64,000 bases of DNA from Apteryx mantelli (GCF_036417845.1 NC_089980.1:67640501-67704500), one strand, 5' to 3'. Positions 38,601 to 51,935 are shown, numbered from the stretch's first letter. Notes: a model not told the origin generated them from the letters alone. Made by a program: numbers and translations.

Positions 38601-39139
38601 GGGTGGCAAGAAATATGAATTTAAGAACAGACTTAGCCTCGTATTTCACTGTCAGCACAGATATGTGCACAAAACCACAAAATCTGCTTCACTAAGCTTC
38701 TGAATATTTCTGTTGTGCCTCAGTGTACATTAATTTCAAAGCCTAGGCAAAATCATAGTCCTACAGTGTTTACATCAGCCTAATTCGGAGTCTTTCTGCG
38801 TTTTCAGGTGCTGTTAACTCCTCTGTTATCCTTCTTTCAAATGTTCATTTTTAGATTTTTCTGGCACACCTATTTTTTTACAGTGAAGGTTTTTTATGTA
38901 TTCTTTAGCGCTCTAGCATAAATTTCCAGCAGGGGGCAATCTTGTTCCTAGGTAGGTGGCTCATTTATGAAGTTAACCCTCTGATGAACAGCTGTCCTCT
39001 CTGCATTTCAAATGCAAGATTAATCCAAGGGCACAGACTATAGAATCTTTTTTTCCTTGTCGTTTACTTAATAAATTTTCAGAAGCTTCTAAGAGCCTTT
39101 TTTCTTACCTTGTCATCATGGAAAGCCTTAGAAACTGCA

Positions 39140-39310
39140 CAAAATAAGGTCAGTATGGACCTCTAGCTGTCATCTCTTCCACCTTCTTTTTTCCAGACAG
39201 GATTAACTATATCACAACAACTCTTGATTGATGCTGTTTCTTAAAATCTTTGATGGGGATTCCACTACCTATCTGGTCTGTCTATTCTAGTTAGAAACAT
39301 GTCATTATGG
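39140..39310 (-). mobile_element. Ancient CR1 3' fragment, antisense
   Basis: Read on the + strand, the order tatggacctctagctgtcat, then ctcttccacc, then a polypyrimidine, then gatggggattccactaccta matches the reverse complement of a CR1 3' end (gacctctggagatcatctag, tccaacc, then the ccacaacctc block). It is much more diverged than the two young CR1 copies in this window. Confidence 0.6.
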
Positions 39311-39455
39311 TTAGAAACATGCTTTTTAACGTTTTTATCTGAATTTCCTTTGCTGTGTTTTAAAAACAGTAATTATTAGCTTATATGCAATGGACACAAA
39401 AGTCTTATTTGCAGCAACTGTTTATTTATTAGAAGAAGTGGGAAAATTACTCTCA

Positions 39456-39552
39456 GTTGCTGCAGAAAAGAATCATGCACTAGCATAGTCTGAATAAAAC
39501 ATCTCTATAGCAAGCAGTGTGAATGTGACAATGACATTCCTGACTGCCTAAC
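39456..39552 (+). repeat. Direct repeat copy A
   Basis: About 97 bases starting gttgctgcagaaaagaatc that align with copy B at 40967-41070: both share agaaaagaatc, then aaaacatctctaWagcaagc, then caatgac. They are clearly homologous but diverged. No transposon termini are seen, so this may be a local duplication or two pieces of an unrecognised repeat. Confidence 0.65.
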
Positions 39553-40966
39553 TACCTTATTTATTTATTATGTTTACTAGTTATCATGTCCTCCACAGGC
39601 TGCCCTTCTTTCAGGTTTTTTCATGGGTTCTGTTTTGCAGACCCCACCATCCTTGTCTGTCTGTTTTCTGCACGTAGCAATTACCTGAATCACCTTGTGC
39701 TGTAGACTAGCACTCTTACTCTTTTCACAAGTCCTGTGACCTTTCTTAACATTTGCCATGACTAAGATCACAGCTGGCTGATTTTACAAAGCAACTGATT
39801 CACCCACCCAACTGAATCATGGGCTGCCTACAAATAATTAATGAGAGGTTGTTTTGATAAAACATTTAGTGACAAAGAGCAGGAAGATAGTAATGTCAGC
39901 CCTTGTCAGCTACAGGGAAATTGTTTTCTTCAGGCTCAGCATGACAATAGCAGCACAGATGCTGCAAGAGTTGGCTACTGATACCAGCCCCAGCTTTAAA
40001 CTAAAGTTTTTTTGAAGTTCTCAGAACTGGGATAAAACCTCTAGTAGTTTGACTCACTTCTTTTCCTCTTCTGTGCTAGGAAACAAGGGGGTTCTTCAGA
40101 GCTCAAGTCACTCTTCCTTTCCACGCTCCTTCTCGCTGTCTGGGACATGCAAGGAGCAGCAGCAGCAGCCTGTCAGGCTTAGCTATGGGCATTTGCTCCA
40201 GTTGTAGGAAGATGTTATGAGTCTTTTGAAACTTTGAGAGAACCTGGCTACTCGTGTCTGGTTTTGCACAAAGTAGAGTGCACTGGTGATTGACATGAAT
40301 GTCACTTGAAAAGCCACTGAGATTCCTGTATTGCAGTATCTGAACCATTCTTACTAGTCAGGTTATTAGATTTGCCATTTGTATATTAGTGCAATTCATA
40401 CTTAAATACACTAGCTGGTGCTCTACACTAAGCCGTGCAATGTTCAGGTGGTTTGTATAGTTTTTATACCAGCTTTTCTCATTGAGTTTTCATTTGGGGA
40501 AAGAAAATAGGATGAGGTGGAGGCTGAACAGGATTTCTGCATGTCTGAGATCATACCCTCTACCAATTGTCAAAGTTTTCTGGCTTTGGGACAAGGCAGT
40601 GTATGTATGTGCACACATGCACATATGTAGGGGGAGGAATGCTAACTTTCTTGAACAACTTTGAGTCACTGACATGTGCCATGGTATAAAGAAAAGAAAA
40701 TTCACAAAAATGTGAGAAGCAAAGAATTGAAATGGAACTAAATTTAATTTTCTAAAATTCAGATAGAAAATATAAAAATAGCTCTTTCCCACCATACAGC
40801 AGAATGGTATGTTCTGGTACTTTTCTAATACAGCTGAAATCAAGCAGCTTGTATGTGATATGTTCTGCATATGAGCTTGGTGGAGTGCACACAGATTAAA
40901 GTTTGCATGTCAGGTGCTCAATGCCTCATGCTAGTTTTGGGTGGGCGGAGGAAAAGAGAAAGAACA

Positions 40967-41070
40967 GTTGCTGAAGAAAAGAATCCTGCAGTAACATAGC
41001 ATGAACAAAACATCTCTAAAGCAAGCAGAGTGTTTGAATGAAGAGCAATGACGTTCTTGACCAACTAGTT
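40967..41070 (+). repeat. Direct repeat copy B
   Basis: Partner of the copy at 39456-39552, same orientation, starting gttgctgaagaaaagaatc, about 1.5 kb downstream inside the MYCT1 intron. The left flanks, with purine-rich runs before the shared start, also look alike. Confidence 0.65.
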
Positions 41071-44000
41071 GCTGACTGGACTACTTCTGATAACTTTAAG
41101 ATAAAATTCCTTAATTATTTCTCCTTTAATAAAGCATCAATAAAAACGTAACCACTCCAAAACATAAAGCAGATTGTAGTATTTGAGAGTGATGTACTAC
41201 AAATCAATAGGATGAAACATTTTGGTATCATCTCACCTTGGGGTGTTTTCTACCTCCCTGTGCTTAGCAATAGCATGAGAAGAACAGATGCTTGGAAGGC
41301 TAACTGGCTTTCTATTAAAGTTATTATTGGCAAAAGTACAGTTCAAATTCCAGTCATATGTACACAGACTGACTAAATGATGCTTTTCCATGTCTCTTCC
41401 CTTTACATCTAATACTTTGCCTTCCTCCCCTGTCCCAGGTTTCTTACTCTGCGAGGCTTTCTCTGAAGCTGCTACTTGCAGGAATATGAAAGGCACTACT
41501 GTGGCTTCATGTACATGGCCAACCAAAAAGTTTGCAAATGTATATGTTTGTGAGCATAGGGGGAAGAAAGATCTTGTGCCCACCTTTACTTGACACCTCA
41601 GCGATTTTACCATAAGGCTATAGGGAAGACCTAACAATTTCCTGAGTTCAGGGAACAGAATTCTGTCCTGCCCCTTATCCAGCTGGAGCTGAGGACAAGA
41701 GGGAGATTCCTTGAGAAAACTCTTACACTTTATTGGAACAAAATCCAGAGTGAAATTCAAATGAATGTTCAATGCAACCATGTGATTTTGAAGTCAAAGG
41801 AATGTCTTGCTGTCTTGATGCAGTCATTTCAGAAGTGAAAGCCTTGAGGAAATAAGAGATTGACCTGGGTGTTTCTGCAAGGCAGGATACTCTGTCATAA
41901 AAAGGTCATCTATTCTGAGAGGAGTTTGGTTGCTCCAGGGTCTGACATGTCTAGGTAGGGACCATGTTGTTAATTTTTGGTGAGGTGTACTCCAGGGTAA
42001 TGAAGGGGAGAAAGCAGCTCCTTTCTCAGAAGGCTTATGGATTGATGTAAGCCCTGTTTGGCTGGCTTTGCTACTGGATCCCTAGACTGGCTGGGAAGAA
42101 CTTGTTTCAGTGGCATAACTACGAAAAGCACCTTATCAGCAGATCTAATGTCTTTACTAATTGCATGTCCAAATTTGGCATGTGTGAATTCTATAGAATG
42201 CTAAGGGCTTGCTAGAGGCTATCAGCTTGGTAGGATATGATGCTTCATCTATATAATTTGTGGAATGTTATAAAAGTCTAAGAACACTGTAACAACCAAG
42301 AAAAATCTGTGCATAACAAAGGCAATAATTCTCCATATAAACTATCAGTTCTGCCTTTGCTTAATCCTGCATGGAAAAATCAGAAGGGAGTGAATAGAGA
42401 GAATTCAGAAGGACTTGCCCAGTCTGGATTGCCCAGCCAGATGTTGGGCTGACAGCCACGTGCTAACTTGGCAGTCAGATCTGTGAGTAGTACCCAGAAA
42501 TCATGGGTGTTATTGTGAATTCTGAACCTCCAATCTTTTTTGCATGGACACATTTGAAGGATCATAGATAAGAAAGGAAATGTTGCTAAGGTATCCAGTT
42601 ACTAATCTCACAGCAGGCTTATGTTTTGTTTCCTTATAACCATTTATTTCTGGCTTTGAACCTAGACATCTGTCCTTCTGCACTGTTGCACTTTATCCTT
42701 TGCTTCAGCTGGTGTTAGAAGTGAGATTGGATAAAATTCACTGAGATGGGGTACCCCATCTTTTTGGTGGTAGCAGAACCAAATAAAGGAGAATGTGTGA
42801 ACATCCTGGGAAATGTACACTTCAAAACTTATTTAGGGGACCAGCACTTGAGGAGTTATTGCCAGCATTCCCACCTTATCCCCAACTTTCTTTTTTCTAA
42901 AAAACAGAGGACAGAATGACATACACAGCTTTAAGCGAACCATAACATATTATAATGGCTCCTTGGGAGATATTACCTGGCAATATTGCTCTGACTCTTC
43001 TGAAAGGCTAGGTCTGCCTTGAAAGTACCCAGAATAAGGAAGTTAAAAACAACTGTGTGAAAGCCAGCTGTTCCCCTCAAAATCCCAGGTGCAGCAAGCC
43101 CTGCTCTGTCTTTGATCTTTTTCTCTGTTTTGTAGTATTTTCTCCAATGTACCTCAGGGTTGTGATCACTGAATGTTCTAAGGAGGAAATCAATGGACAT
43201 AGATTTACAGTTCTTCAATGTAAGTTTTTAGAACTGAATTACATTCAGCGAAATTCATCCTCTGCAGGGAGTCAACAAAAAACAAGTTCAACCTATTAGT
43301 GTGCCCCCACAGTTCCCACTGAAGTCAGGGAGAGTCTGGGAATAGAAAGAATAAAGTGCCTGGAACCCATGGATCTACTGATATTACTGTAACAAAAGTC
43401 AGAAGTATAAAATGTAGGTCCAAAACAAAATGAGAGCCTATGGGATACCATACGGTAACTGCAATAATCAGTGTAAACCCAGCTGAGTTTCCCCAGGGAT
43501 TAATTTGACCCTCTATTTTTGCATTCATAAATAGAAATAGAAAAACAAAAGAATTGAAAAAGTTAAAGAAAATGAAGACTTTATCAAAAAGGCTAATTGC
43601 CTGTGCTATATTTGCAGCACAGGGGAACAGCACGCGGGAAGGACTGAAGAGCTGCACTCAATACTTTTGTCAATTCCCTTGTCTGCTTGTAACAGTGTGA
43701 AACCCTGATTTGATTGTGCAGGTGGTGAAAATTATGGCTAGAGGGATTCAGGGACAAATCCTTGGCATGGTGCATGGCAACCCCCGAGGCAGGTACACTT
43801 GTGCAGCTTGTGGGGCTTCTGCTTATGCTGGAGCCTGCTGAGCCCTGCGGAGAGCCCTTTCTCTACCTTCCCACTGGAGCGGAGAGGGCAAACAGCAACT
43901 GGGATGTTGAGTAGCAGCATAAATCCCTGAGTTTGGGGGATTCCCTGGCACTCTCAAAATATAATAATGTAATTTGCATTTCAGTTGCGGTAAAAAATGA

Positions 44001-45486
44001 ATCAGCCTAAGAAGTATGAATCACATAAATAACAATTTTTCATTAAAGGGAAAAAAAGAAGTAACCAGGTAGATAAGGAAGGTAACAATAACTAACTCTT
44101 AAAGTGTGATTATACCAATAATCATTTACATCTCTTTTGGAAGGCAATTGTTAGGTTGCGCATGGCTGCTTTCCCCATTCTGCAGTTACCTACACTAAAT
44201 GTAAGTCCTGCTAGACATCAAGGCCTGACTTTAACTAAGTTAATCTGTTGGTGTATATTGGGGTGCCTCTGCCTACAAGTCGGTCCCGCTGGCTGTGATC
44301 TTAGCTGGCCTACACTTCTGTATGCTAACAGAGTTACAAACTGTTGTCTATTGTAATAATACAATTTCCTTTTTAACAAATATGTTTCACAAACATGGCA
44401 TAGCAGAGACAGAAAAAGCATGTTTCAAGTTGGCCCATGGCTCTATTTCACTCATTCCTCTTTGCTCCACCACTAGTCAACATAGCAACCCTTCTTGTTT
44501 TGGGTCCACTGCCTTTTTGAATTTTTAGGGGATCTATAAAGATTTTGCATTCACTTCAGGCTTTAACCACCAGGTTTAAAAATGTACCTCCAAAATTCTT
44601 AGAATAGCAATAAAGCTGGGGCTCAGTTGTAGGAGTGACAAGTTTTCTGAGGTAACCGACCTATTCTTAGAAATATATGAGGAAAAATCCTTATTCCTCG
44701 ACACTGTAAAACCATGTGGGGGAGAAAATGATCCTAGCTGTGCTCTTTTTTTATTTTCAGATCTCTTAATGCTTGAAAGCAGGTATAAAAGAGCTAGAAA
44801 TTTACACTTTTCTTAATGACAGATTAACCTATCTTCAAATTAGGCATGGGGGATGAAAAATACCTGAGCGACCTAGTATAAATAAAGGCTATATCTGACC
44901 AAAATCTTTTATGGTATGGCAATTTACACTAATTACTATGAGGGTTTAAAGTATCTGTCTCTCAGCAGTAAAAGACTGGAACATGTTCTCATGCTACAAT
45001 AAATACTGTGCTTAAGCCCTTAAGAGACTGGCAAAAGCTATGTCTCAGTTATAGATTAGTCAGCAAACATGTATATAAAGAACACAAATATCTATAAACA
45101 GAATGGCAAGCATGCATAAATCCACAAATAATGCACACAGAAGCAAATACTTGGTGGTTTTATATCACAGCTGTGTGGCTCATGGGTGACTGATTCTGGT
45201 AGAGGTGAAAGACTTTTCCCTTGCATTGATACAGGCACTGGTATCAAATGCAAGCTACTCTCTAGATGCTTTTGAATTAAGAAAAAGAAAGCACTGTACA
45301 GTGAGAATAATCAGTTGTTGTGTTTATGTTGTAAGGTTCATGTTTTGTATGACCTTTCAGTAACATCACAAAGACCTTAAGGTTTGTTCTCTTCTAAGGA
45401 GGCTGCCATATTAATTTAATTTGCAGGCATCAAAAACCTTTAGGGCTGATGAAATAACTTTGCTGTGTATTTTTGCTGTATTTCAG

Positions 45487-46019
45487 AGCAGATAACAATA
45501 GCCTTCACGGTGTCCATGGTGGTTGGACTGGTGATTGGAGGGATCATCTGGGCTTTGTTTACTTGCTTGTCCCGTCGCCGAGCTAGTGCCCACATTTCCC
45601 AGGGAAGCTCCTCCTCCTACAGCCGCCGGTCCAGACCCCCCTCCCACGGCCACACTGCCGGCAGGACTGGATTTTATCGCAACAGCAGCTGTGAACGTCG
45701 GAGCAACCTCAGCCTGGCCAGCCTCACCTTTCAGCGGCAAGCATCCTTGGAGCAAGCCAACTCCTTCCCCCGCAAGTCAAGCTTCCGGGCGTCCACCTTC
45801 CACCCCTTCCTGCAGAGTCCTCCCCTCCCAGTGGAAACGAACAGTCAGCTGATCACCCTGACCCCCACAAGTACCACCACAACCCTTGTGGGAAGCAACA
45901 CCAACAGTTTAAGTCGACCTGAATTCCACTGGTCTAACAACAGCCTCCGCATCTGCCACTCCACGCAAACCCCTCCTCCTGCCTATGAAACTATCATAAA
46001 AGCTTTCCCAGACTCCTGA
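45487..46019 (+). CDS. MYCT1: MYCT1 exon 2 (rest of coding sequence)
   Basis: Last coding exon of MYCT1, joined to 25816-25867 for a 194-residue protein (the human short form is about 187). It begins with AG completing Glu18. Residues 19-45 form one hydrophobic membrane segment (ITIAFTVSMVVGLVIGG and on) followed by the basic SRRRAS. The strongly conserved family core lies at residues 89-125 and includes RSNLSLASLTFQRQASLEQ and NSFPRKSSFRAS. The C-terminus PPPAYETIIKAFPDS is almost identical to the mammalian end and contains a PPAY motif (181-184), a potential WW-domain ligand. The middle (about 130-160) is Ser/Thr/Asn-rich and less conserved. In mammals MYCT1 is a MYC-responsive gene active in endothelial and blood stem cells; its molecular role is only partly understood. 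Stop TGA at 46017-46019. Confidence 0.97.
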
Positions 46020-46275
46020 ACTAGTTTCTTGCTACAAACACACTCATGAATTTTAAGAGGAACCTCAATCATCTCAAACAATTTTCTGTGCTTGCTGAGG
46101 ATCTCTGAGAAGTCTCCTGTTGCTGTGACATGTTGCAGAGGGGACATACATTGCTAAGAGGCGGCTAGCACTGATTTTTAGAGCACAGTATCCCGCTGGC
46201 CAAGGAATCACCTGTCTTCCGTGCCACCAGCCCCAGTTTACTGATCTGCAATAAACTTATGTATTTATACTACTG
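46020..46275 (+). other. MYCT1: MYCT1 3' UTR (proximal form)
   Basis: Untranslated sequence after the stop, ending shortly after the canonical AATAAA at 46250-46255. A further ATTAAA at about 46426-46431 could give a longer transcript. End points are predicted only. Confidence 0.6.
46250..46255 (+). terminator. MYCT1: MYCT1 poly(A) signal
   Basis: AATAAA hexamer 230 bases after the stop codon, followed by a T-rich stretch suitable as a downstream element. Confidence 0.6.
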
Positions 46276-49200
46276 TATCTTTAATTATAACCTTTGTATC
46301 TTTTAGTTTAGAGGAAACAAAATGCTGCCACGTAAGAAACTGATAATTTCTTGAAGAAACAGATCATGTTAGGAATTACTGATAGATACATTTCTGCGAA
46401 TTTCACTGTTTGCTTCTTTTTTAATTAAAGAAGTTGTGATTTTACATATTTTCCCAAGGTTGTTAGATTTTCAGTGAATACATCCCATTATCCACATTCT
46501 TCCTGTAATCACAGAACAGCTTCTATCTGAGGAACCTTAGAAGCAGACATTGAAGTAGATTTAATGTCACAGACCTGTCGATGGTAGTAGGCATCCTGTT
46601 TTGCTGATTGTAGAGGATCTTAAAAGACTCTAGGCCAGGCCTGTTTGTATAACAGTCCCTACAGTATGGGAAAAATGTTGAAGAGGAAAAAGTACAAAAT
46701 GCATGGTAAAAATTATAAAGATATTTTAGTTTGCAACCAGCAGAACAGGTAGTCTCATTTTAATACCTGATAAGGCTATATGGGAGCAGAATTCCTGATG
46801 TTTCATTTTTCTAGTTCTGGTTATCAAGACAAGCAGCATGAATGACAACTATTTTTTAATTGTTTCCTGTTTTGCTGTGGGATTACTCATTTCCTCACTT
46901 CAATTTGTATTTTTCAAATTGTACCAATGTTTAATGCTTCCGGGCAAGTTATTCACTGAAATCCTGTGTTTCACTAAATCAAAATTTTAGACAGCTGTGG
47001 CTGAATACTAGGATTGTACAATTTTTTGGAATATGAAGAAAAAGAAGGAATATTTAGTTGAGGCTAACATATCTTCTTGACTGTTGTACATGTACATGTA
47101 CATTATGTCAAGCTAACCCCCGGCTTAGTAGAGACTAATTGCACTGATGTGAGAAGTTAAGGATTTGGAGATAGTGCAGACAAACAGGGCATGATTTAAG
47201 TCTTATTGGATCATTTTCCCATTAAATGTTTTGTGTTCAAATGAAGGGAAAAGAATTTCCACAAGCAGAGGAACAGTCCTATCCGTCGCTTACAAATAAG
47301 CTTCTCATTCTTAAAAGGGCTGGCATTTACTAGCTGGAGTACTCCTGATCCTGGGGGCTGCTCCTCTGTGCCTCTGTTCAGAGCCTGAGTCCTCACCTGT
47401 ACTTGGGCAGGGATAGCGATTCAGCAGCTTTCAAGAACAGGCAAAATGCTTAATATCTTACCTTCCAGGCTTTCAGTGATTTCACAGCATGCATCCCTTT
47501 GCAAAGTTCAGCATCCCTCATGTAGCGCTAGTGTTGACCTCTTAACTGTAATCTTCCAGCCTGATATCTTTTCATTTGCAAATATTGCTACAAATATTGA
47601 GCTACAAGCATTACTTATTGTAAACTACAAGTACTCCTTATTGTAAAGGCAAACAATTTTTCATTTATCTACTGACAGGCTTTTGCTATTTTATTTTTAG
47701 TGTGTAGTGTTTTCCCTTTTAGAAAGATATATGTCATTGCTAGAAGAACAACCATTTACAGAGTTTACAGAGCATTTAATTGCTGACACTATGGGTTCTG
47801 GTATACTGAGGACTTGCTGATAAGAGTGTGAAACTGCCTTTTGCTGTAGTAGGCTACAGACCTACAACAATGGGCTTGTGGAGAAAGAAAGTTGTATTAT
47901 TTCATTCATTAATAATATTTTTTCATTTAGATTTTTATTCAGTTTTGTAAAATTCATTGCATTCATAAGTACTTTCACAGTGTTCTAGCTCTGGAATAGC
48001 TGATGCCATTTATTCTGAAATGCCTACAAAATACAGAATCCAAGCCTGCTCACTTTGCTTATTGAATTTGGTGGGCTGTTTGAAGAGACAACTTGGCCTA
48101 CCATATGTACCAAGCTGGCCAAAAGTGTTTGTTCCTGGACAGTGAAATCATTTTAGAGGAGTAAATTTTACTCCCAGTTTATAAATGCACATTACATTAC
48201 AGTAGAACTTTCCACAGCATATTATTACTTGTATTATGCTATATTTAGTAAGCAATATAGAAAGGAAAGCTTAAATGTACTGTATTTTTTTCCTCCTGAA
48301 ATCTGCACTGGATATAAAAAAAAAATTATGTCTCCTAGATTAGGGAGATTAAAAGCACAGATTGTTTGGTGCATAGGTAGTATGGCTGTCAGATACCTAA
48401 TTAACAGTTTAAACGGTGACTGAAATGAATATTTTGCAAGCACTCTGGAAGCTTCAGAATGTGAAATAAAGTTAAATGTTATAATCTCTATCTCATGCTC
48501 TTCCTTAAAGATAAATGCATTGACTTCTATAAGAGACACTTTAAAGGGAAAGATATTATCTTTAAGTATGCAAGCTGATATAGTTGGAAAGTGTGAATGA
48601 GAAGTTGGCCCTTCCTCTGCTGCTGTGGGGAGATGCACCAAAGTTGAAAACGCTATATGAATTCAGCTTCAAAGTTAGCTGTAGGAGAACACCATTCAAG
48701 AATTAGAAGCAGAAACTGAAACTATTAGTATTAGGAACAGACTTTGTTTTCTTATAGTAAGAGGAATTAGCTATTCTTATACCAAGATGATCAAGTGATG
48801 TAGTAGATTTTCCACCACTTAAAAGCATTACAAATGTTTCACAAAAAATCGTGTTTCCAGATTTCAAATCCACTGGTTTCCAAGTACTTTGACTTCAATC
48901 TACAAAGTGTTTGAGCAAATGCTTGCTTTAAGCACATGGGCACTCACTATCTGGTTCATGCTTAAATAGACACATGCACATTTTATTGAATTAGGACCAA
49001 AGCACATTGCACTGAATAAACTCCAAATTCAACCACGGGATTCAAGCATCACTGGGTGTATGATATGCAGAAGATTATACTAGCTCATTAGAATGGTCCT
49101 GTCCAGCCTTTTATTTCAATTTAAAATACCGGAAAGAACTAAGTAATTAAAAATGTATTTCTGCAAAAAGATTCAAAACAACCACAGGCAATGAATTAAG

Positions 49201-50469
49201 CCTCATAATAATTTTGTATATAATACATTTTTACAGTAAGAGGCAGTGAAAAATAAGATTAAAGAGTTTGTCCAGATTCACACCAGATATTATTAGTAAA
49301 GCTTTAATCAGCCTCCAGATATCCTGACACCTTGTCCTGAAGTGAACAGAACTCCTTCTTTTCGTAAAGAGAAACACTATTCTATTATTGTCCATGTGCA
49401 CAAAAACTATTTGTACAATTTTAATTTCTTACAGAAGGCATAACTAAACTGCTCTCTGTGTGAGATTAGTCATGTTCCACAGGATTTACAAAAGTAGCTT
49501 CTGCTATATTCCTTGACCTTTCCTTACTGAAGAACTTCTGATCACCTCTTCAGACAGCTACTAATTATAATACTATAACACTCTGAACATGCATTATCTT
49601 TGCCAAATCAAATTTTTAAAGTTCACTTGCAATTTACCATGAAGTTTTTGAGTCATATCAACATCCACTCTTAAGTATAAACTGCAAACTACATTTACTG
49701 GAAATATGCTCTCAGAGATGATATGACACTTGCCAGAACCCTGACCTATAGGCACTTTATAAAATTAGGTGATGCCTATGATGCAGTACAGCTTCTGGAA
49801 AAAAAGAAAGAAAACACTAATTGGAAATTTACCTCTGCCATGTCCAAAGCAGATTAAGGAAAACAGTGTTGATAAAACTTCATGGAACAGAGGATGGGAA
49901 TTCTAGAAATCAGCCTTACCAGCCAGTTTAAAAACTCATGTAAAATACCTGTATCTTTATTTGGGCCTCTTAATAAAAGTAATTTTTCAAAGGAGCTGAA
50001 TTTTTGGAATATCTGTATGACTTTGTGAGGAATTATTTATTTACCTTTTTAAGCATTGACAAGGATGACAAGATCCTAATCACTTTTTCAGTTGTCTATA
50101 ATTTCCTCGGTACTTTTAATCCAGCTGGGCTAGCAAGTTTTCAGCAAACTATTGCAGCAGGCCAGAGTTGGACTGCTGCTGCCAAGGGCTCCTCTTGAAG
50201 CACTCCAGACAAGAAAGGGAAGGCTTTTCCAGCTGGATTTTCTGCCCTCTACTGTAGCAGCACCAGCAGTCCCATTGAGGATCTCTGGCCCCATTATGCT
50301 CGGTTGGCTGTGCCTGGAAGAATAACCAGTTCTGGAAGAATAGCTTCTACCCCCAACAATTTACAGTCTGAGGAAGCAATTTGACAGAGAAGTCTGGCTG
50401 GCATGTCTCTTATCTCCTTTTAGTTTTTACGGAAACCTTTGGCTCCCATTAGATTTCTGACAACGTTAC

Positions 50470-50565
50470 TGCATGACGGTGGCTGACGTCTGAAGGGCGT
50501 GGAGTGGAGAGTGGAGATATTTCTGTAAACACGTTGTCTGTCTGCCTTCTCAGTGACATCACACA
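50470..50565. promoter_or_regulatory. Cluster of CRE-like motifs, possible distal element
   Basis: Within about 90 bases there are a TGACGG (near 50474), a TGACGTCT at 50484-50491 (the same octamer as in the putative VIP promoter), a GGGCGTGG KLF-type box and a TGACATCA. CpG-containing CRE sites are rare in surrounding CpG-poor DNA. Function is speculative. Confidence 0.25.
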
Positions 50566-50689
50566 ACAGACACGTTTTTATCTATTTAGCTGCAGAATCA
50601 AGTGGTTTTCTTCTGAAGGATGTTAAAGAGCAGTTGCAATATTTTAGAGCACTATTTTTTAAACAAAAGTAGATTAATCATGAAAGGGA

Positions 50690-50780
50690 TTGTACAGAGT
50701 GATGGGCCTGAGATAGCAGGAAATTGGATTTGATGATTTAGGACATAACTGTCTGATGTTTCTATGACTGTGGACAGTAC
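50690..50780 (+). mobile_element. Possible ancient CR1 3' tail
   Basis: The sequence attggatttgatgattt followed by tgtttctatgactgtg resembles a decayed CR1 end (ttggactagatgatctt, then tgattctatgattctgtg). Short and weak. Confidence 0.4.
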
Positions 50781-51935
50781 GGAAAGGCACTGCGATGCAA
50801 AATTATTCATATCTAGACCAGGACAGACCTGCATCAATACTGATCCACTTTATTTTATGGCAGCACTTTGATGACTACACATGTGAGGTGATGGCACCAT
50901 CCTGTTCCTGTTTGACAGGTGTGCAAATCACAGCTGACAGTAATTTACATTCTTTTGAACATGTATGAAGAAGGGGCCGGTGGTTAGGTGTGCACTGAAA
51001 CAGGACTAATCCTCGGCCTCTAGACTGACCTGTCTAGGATTTGAGTAAAAGCATGCTGGAGAGGCACAGAGGAGGCACATTCTCTGCCCACGCTCTGTTC
51101 CTATTCTGTATATCCTAGTGATCTTTTTAAGTTATTTTTGGAAGGAAGGAAGAATCCCTTTTAGACCTTTTCTAGAAGGATTGTAAAATTTTATGATTCT
51201 CATTTAGTGCTTCTCTACTTAGTTCAGCATGAAGTTCCAGCTCTCCCTCTCTGGGGATAACTATGATGATAAAAATACACAGACTTTTGCTCTCTCCCAT
51301 TCTTTTGTTGTTTGGTCAAGTAACAGAAAAGATGAGTTTGTTATCCAGAGAATCAGTTAGAGGAATTGATTGGGTTGCATGTGATAAGCCCTGCAGCACT
51401 ACTTTGCCAGCATCAAAGCACTGATTTTTTTTTTTCTGTAATCCCTTGGGCATATGTTCTGAAAAGTTGCACACATCTTTTTGTTACTACTTAATGACAG
51501 CAAAATTCTTACAAATTGACAATACACTAATTCATGATGTAGATATTTTTGAACATTCTGGGTAACATAAGACTGACTCTTACACAAATTCCTGCACACT
51601 CAAAAATATTTTGAATGCTTATATACTCACTAAATAAAATGCTTCAAAGTGTCTAAATGCTCCTAGGCATTGAATCACTTTTGAAAATGAAGTTGAACAT
51701 TGAATATGTTCCTCTGCCATTTAACTGTTTTTGAAATGTATTAGTGTAAAAAATCAACTCTATCTCAGAAACTAAAGTTAAGCACTTCAGAATAGTAAAT
51801 GCTCAAGCTAACATACATGCATGTATGGTTCAGTCCCTCATTAAATGATCACAAAGTATTTCTCTATGTACATTCTTCAGCTCCATACAGAAATGCTGGT
51901 GCTCGTACAACCTGCAATTTGAAGATGTTGACCTT

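Larger units (their letters stand above)
25868..45486 (+). other. MYCT1: MYCT1 intron 1
   Basis: A 19.6 kb phase-1 intron bounded by GTAAGA and a pyrimidine-rich acceptor (tttgctgtatttcag) ending at 45486. It is AT-rich with no further coding exon that I recognise. The human gene is likewise two-exon with a long intron. Contents listed separately: a short tandem repeat near 35.6 kb, an old CR1 scrap near 39.2 kb and a diverged direct-repeat pair at 39.46 and 40.97 kb. The open frames inside are random in composition. Confidence 0.85.
46276..51935. other. MYCT1-VIP intergenic DNA, left part
   Basis: AT-rich, no exon recognised. A near-palindromic run of tgtacatgtacatgtaca lies at about 47085-47102. 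A small GC-richer block at 50120-50580 contains CRE-like words and is listed separately. Confidence 0.45.
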
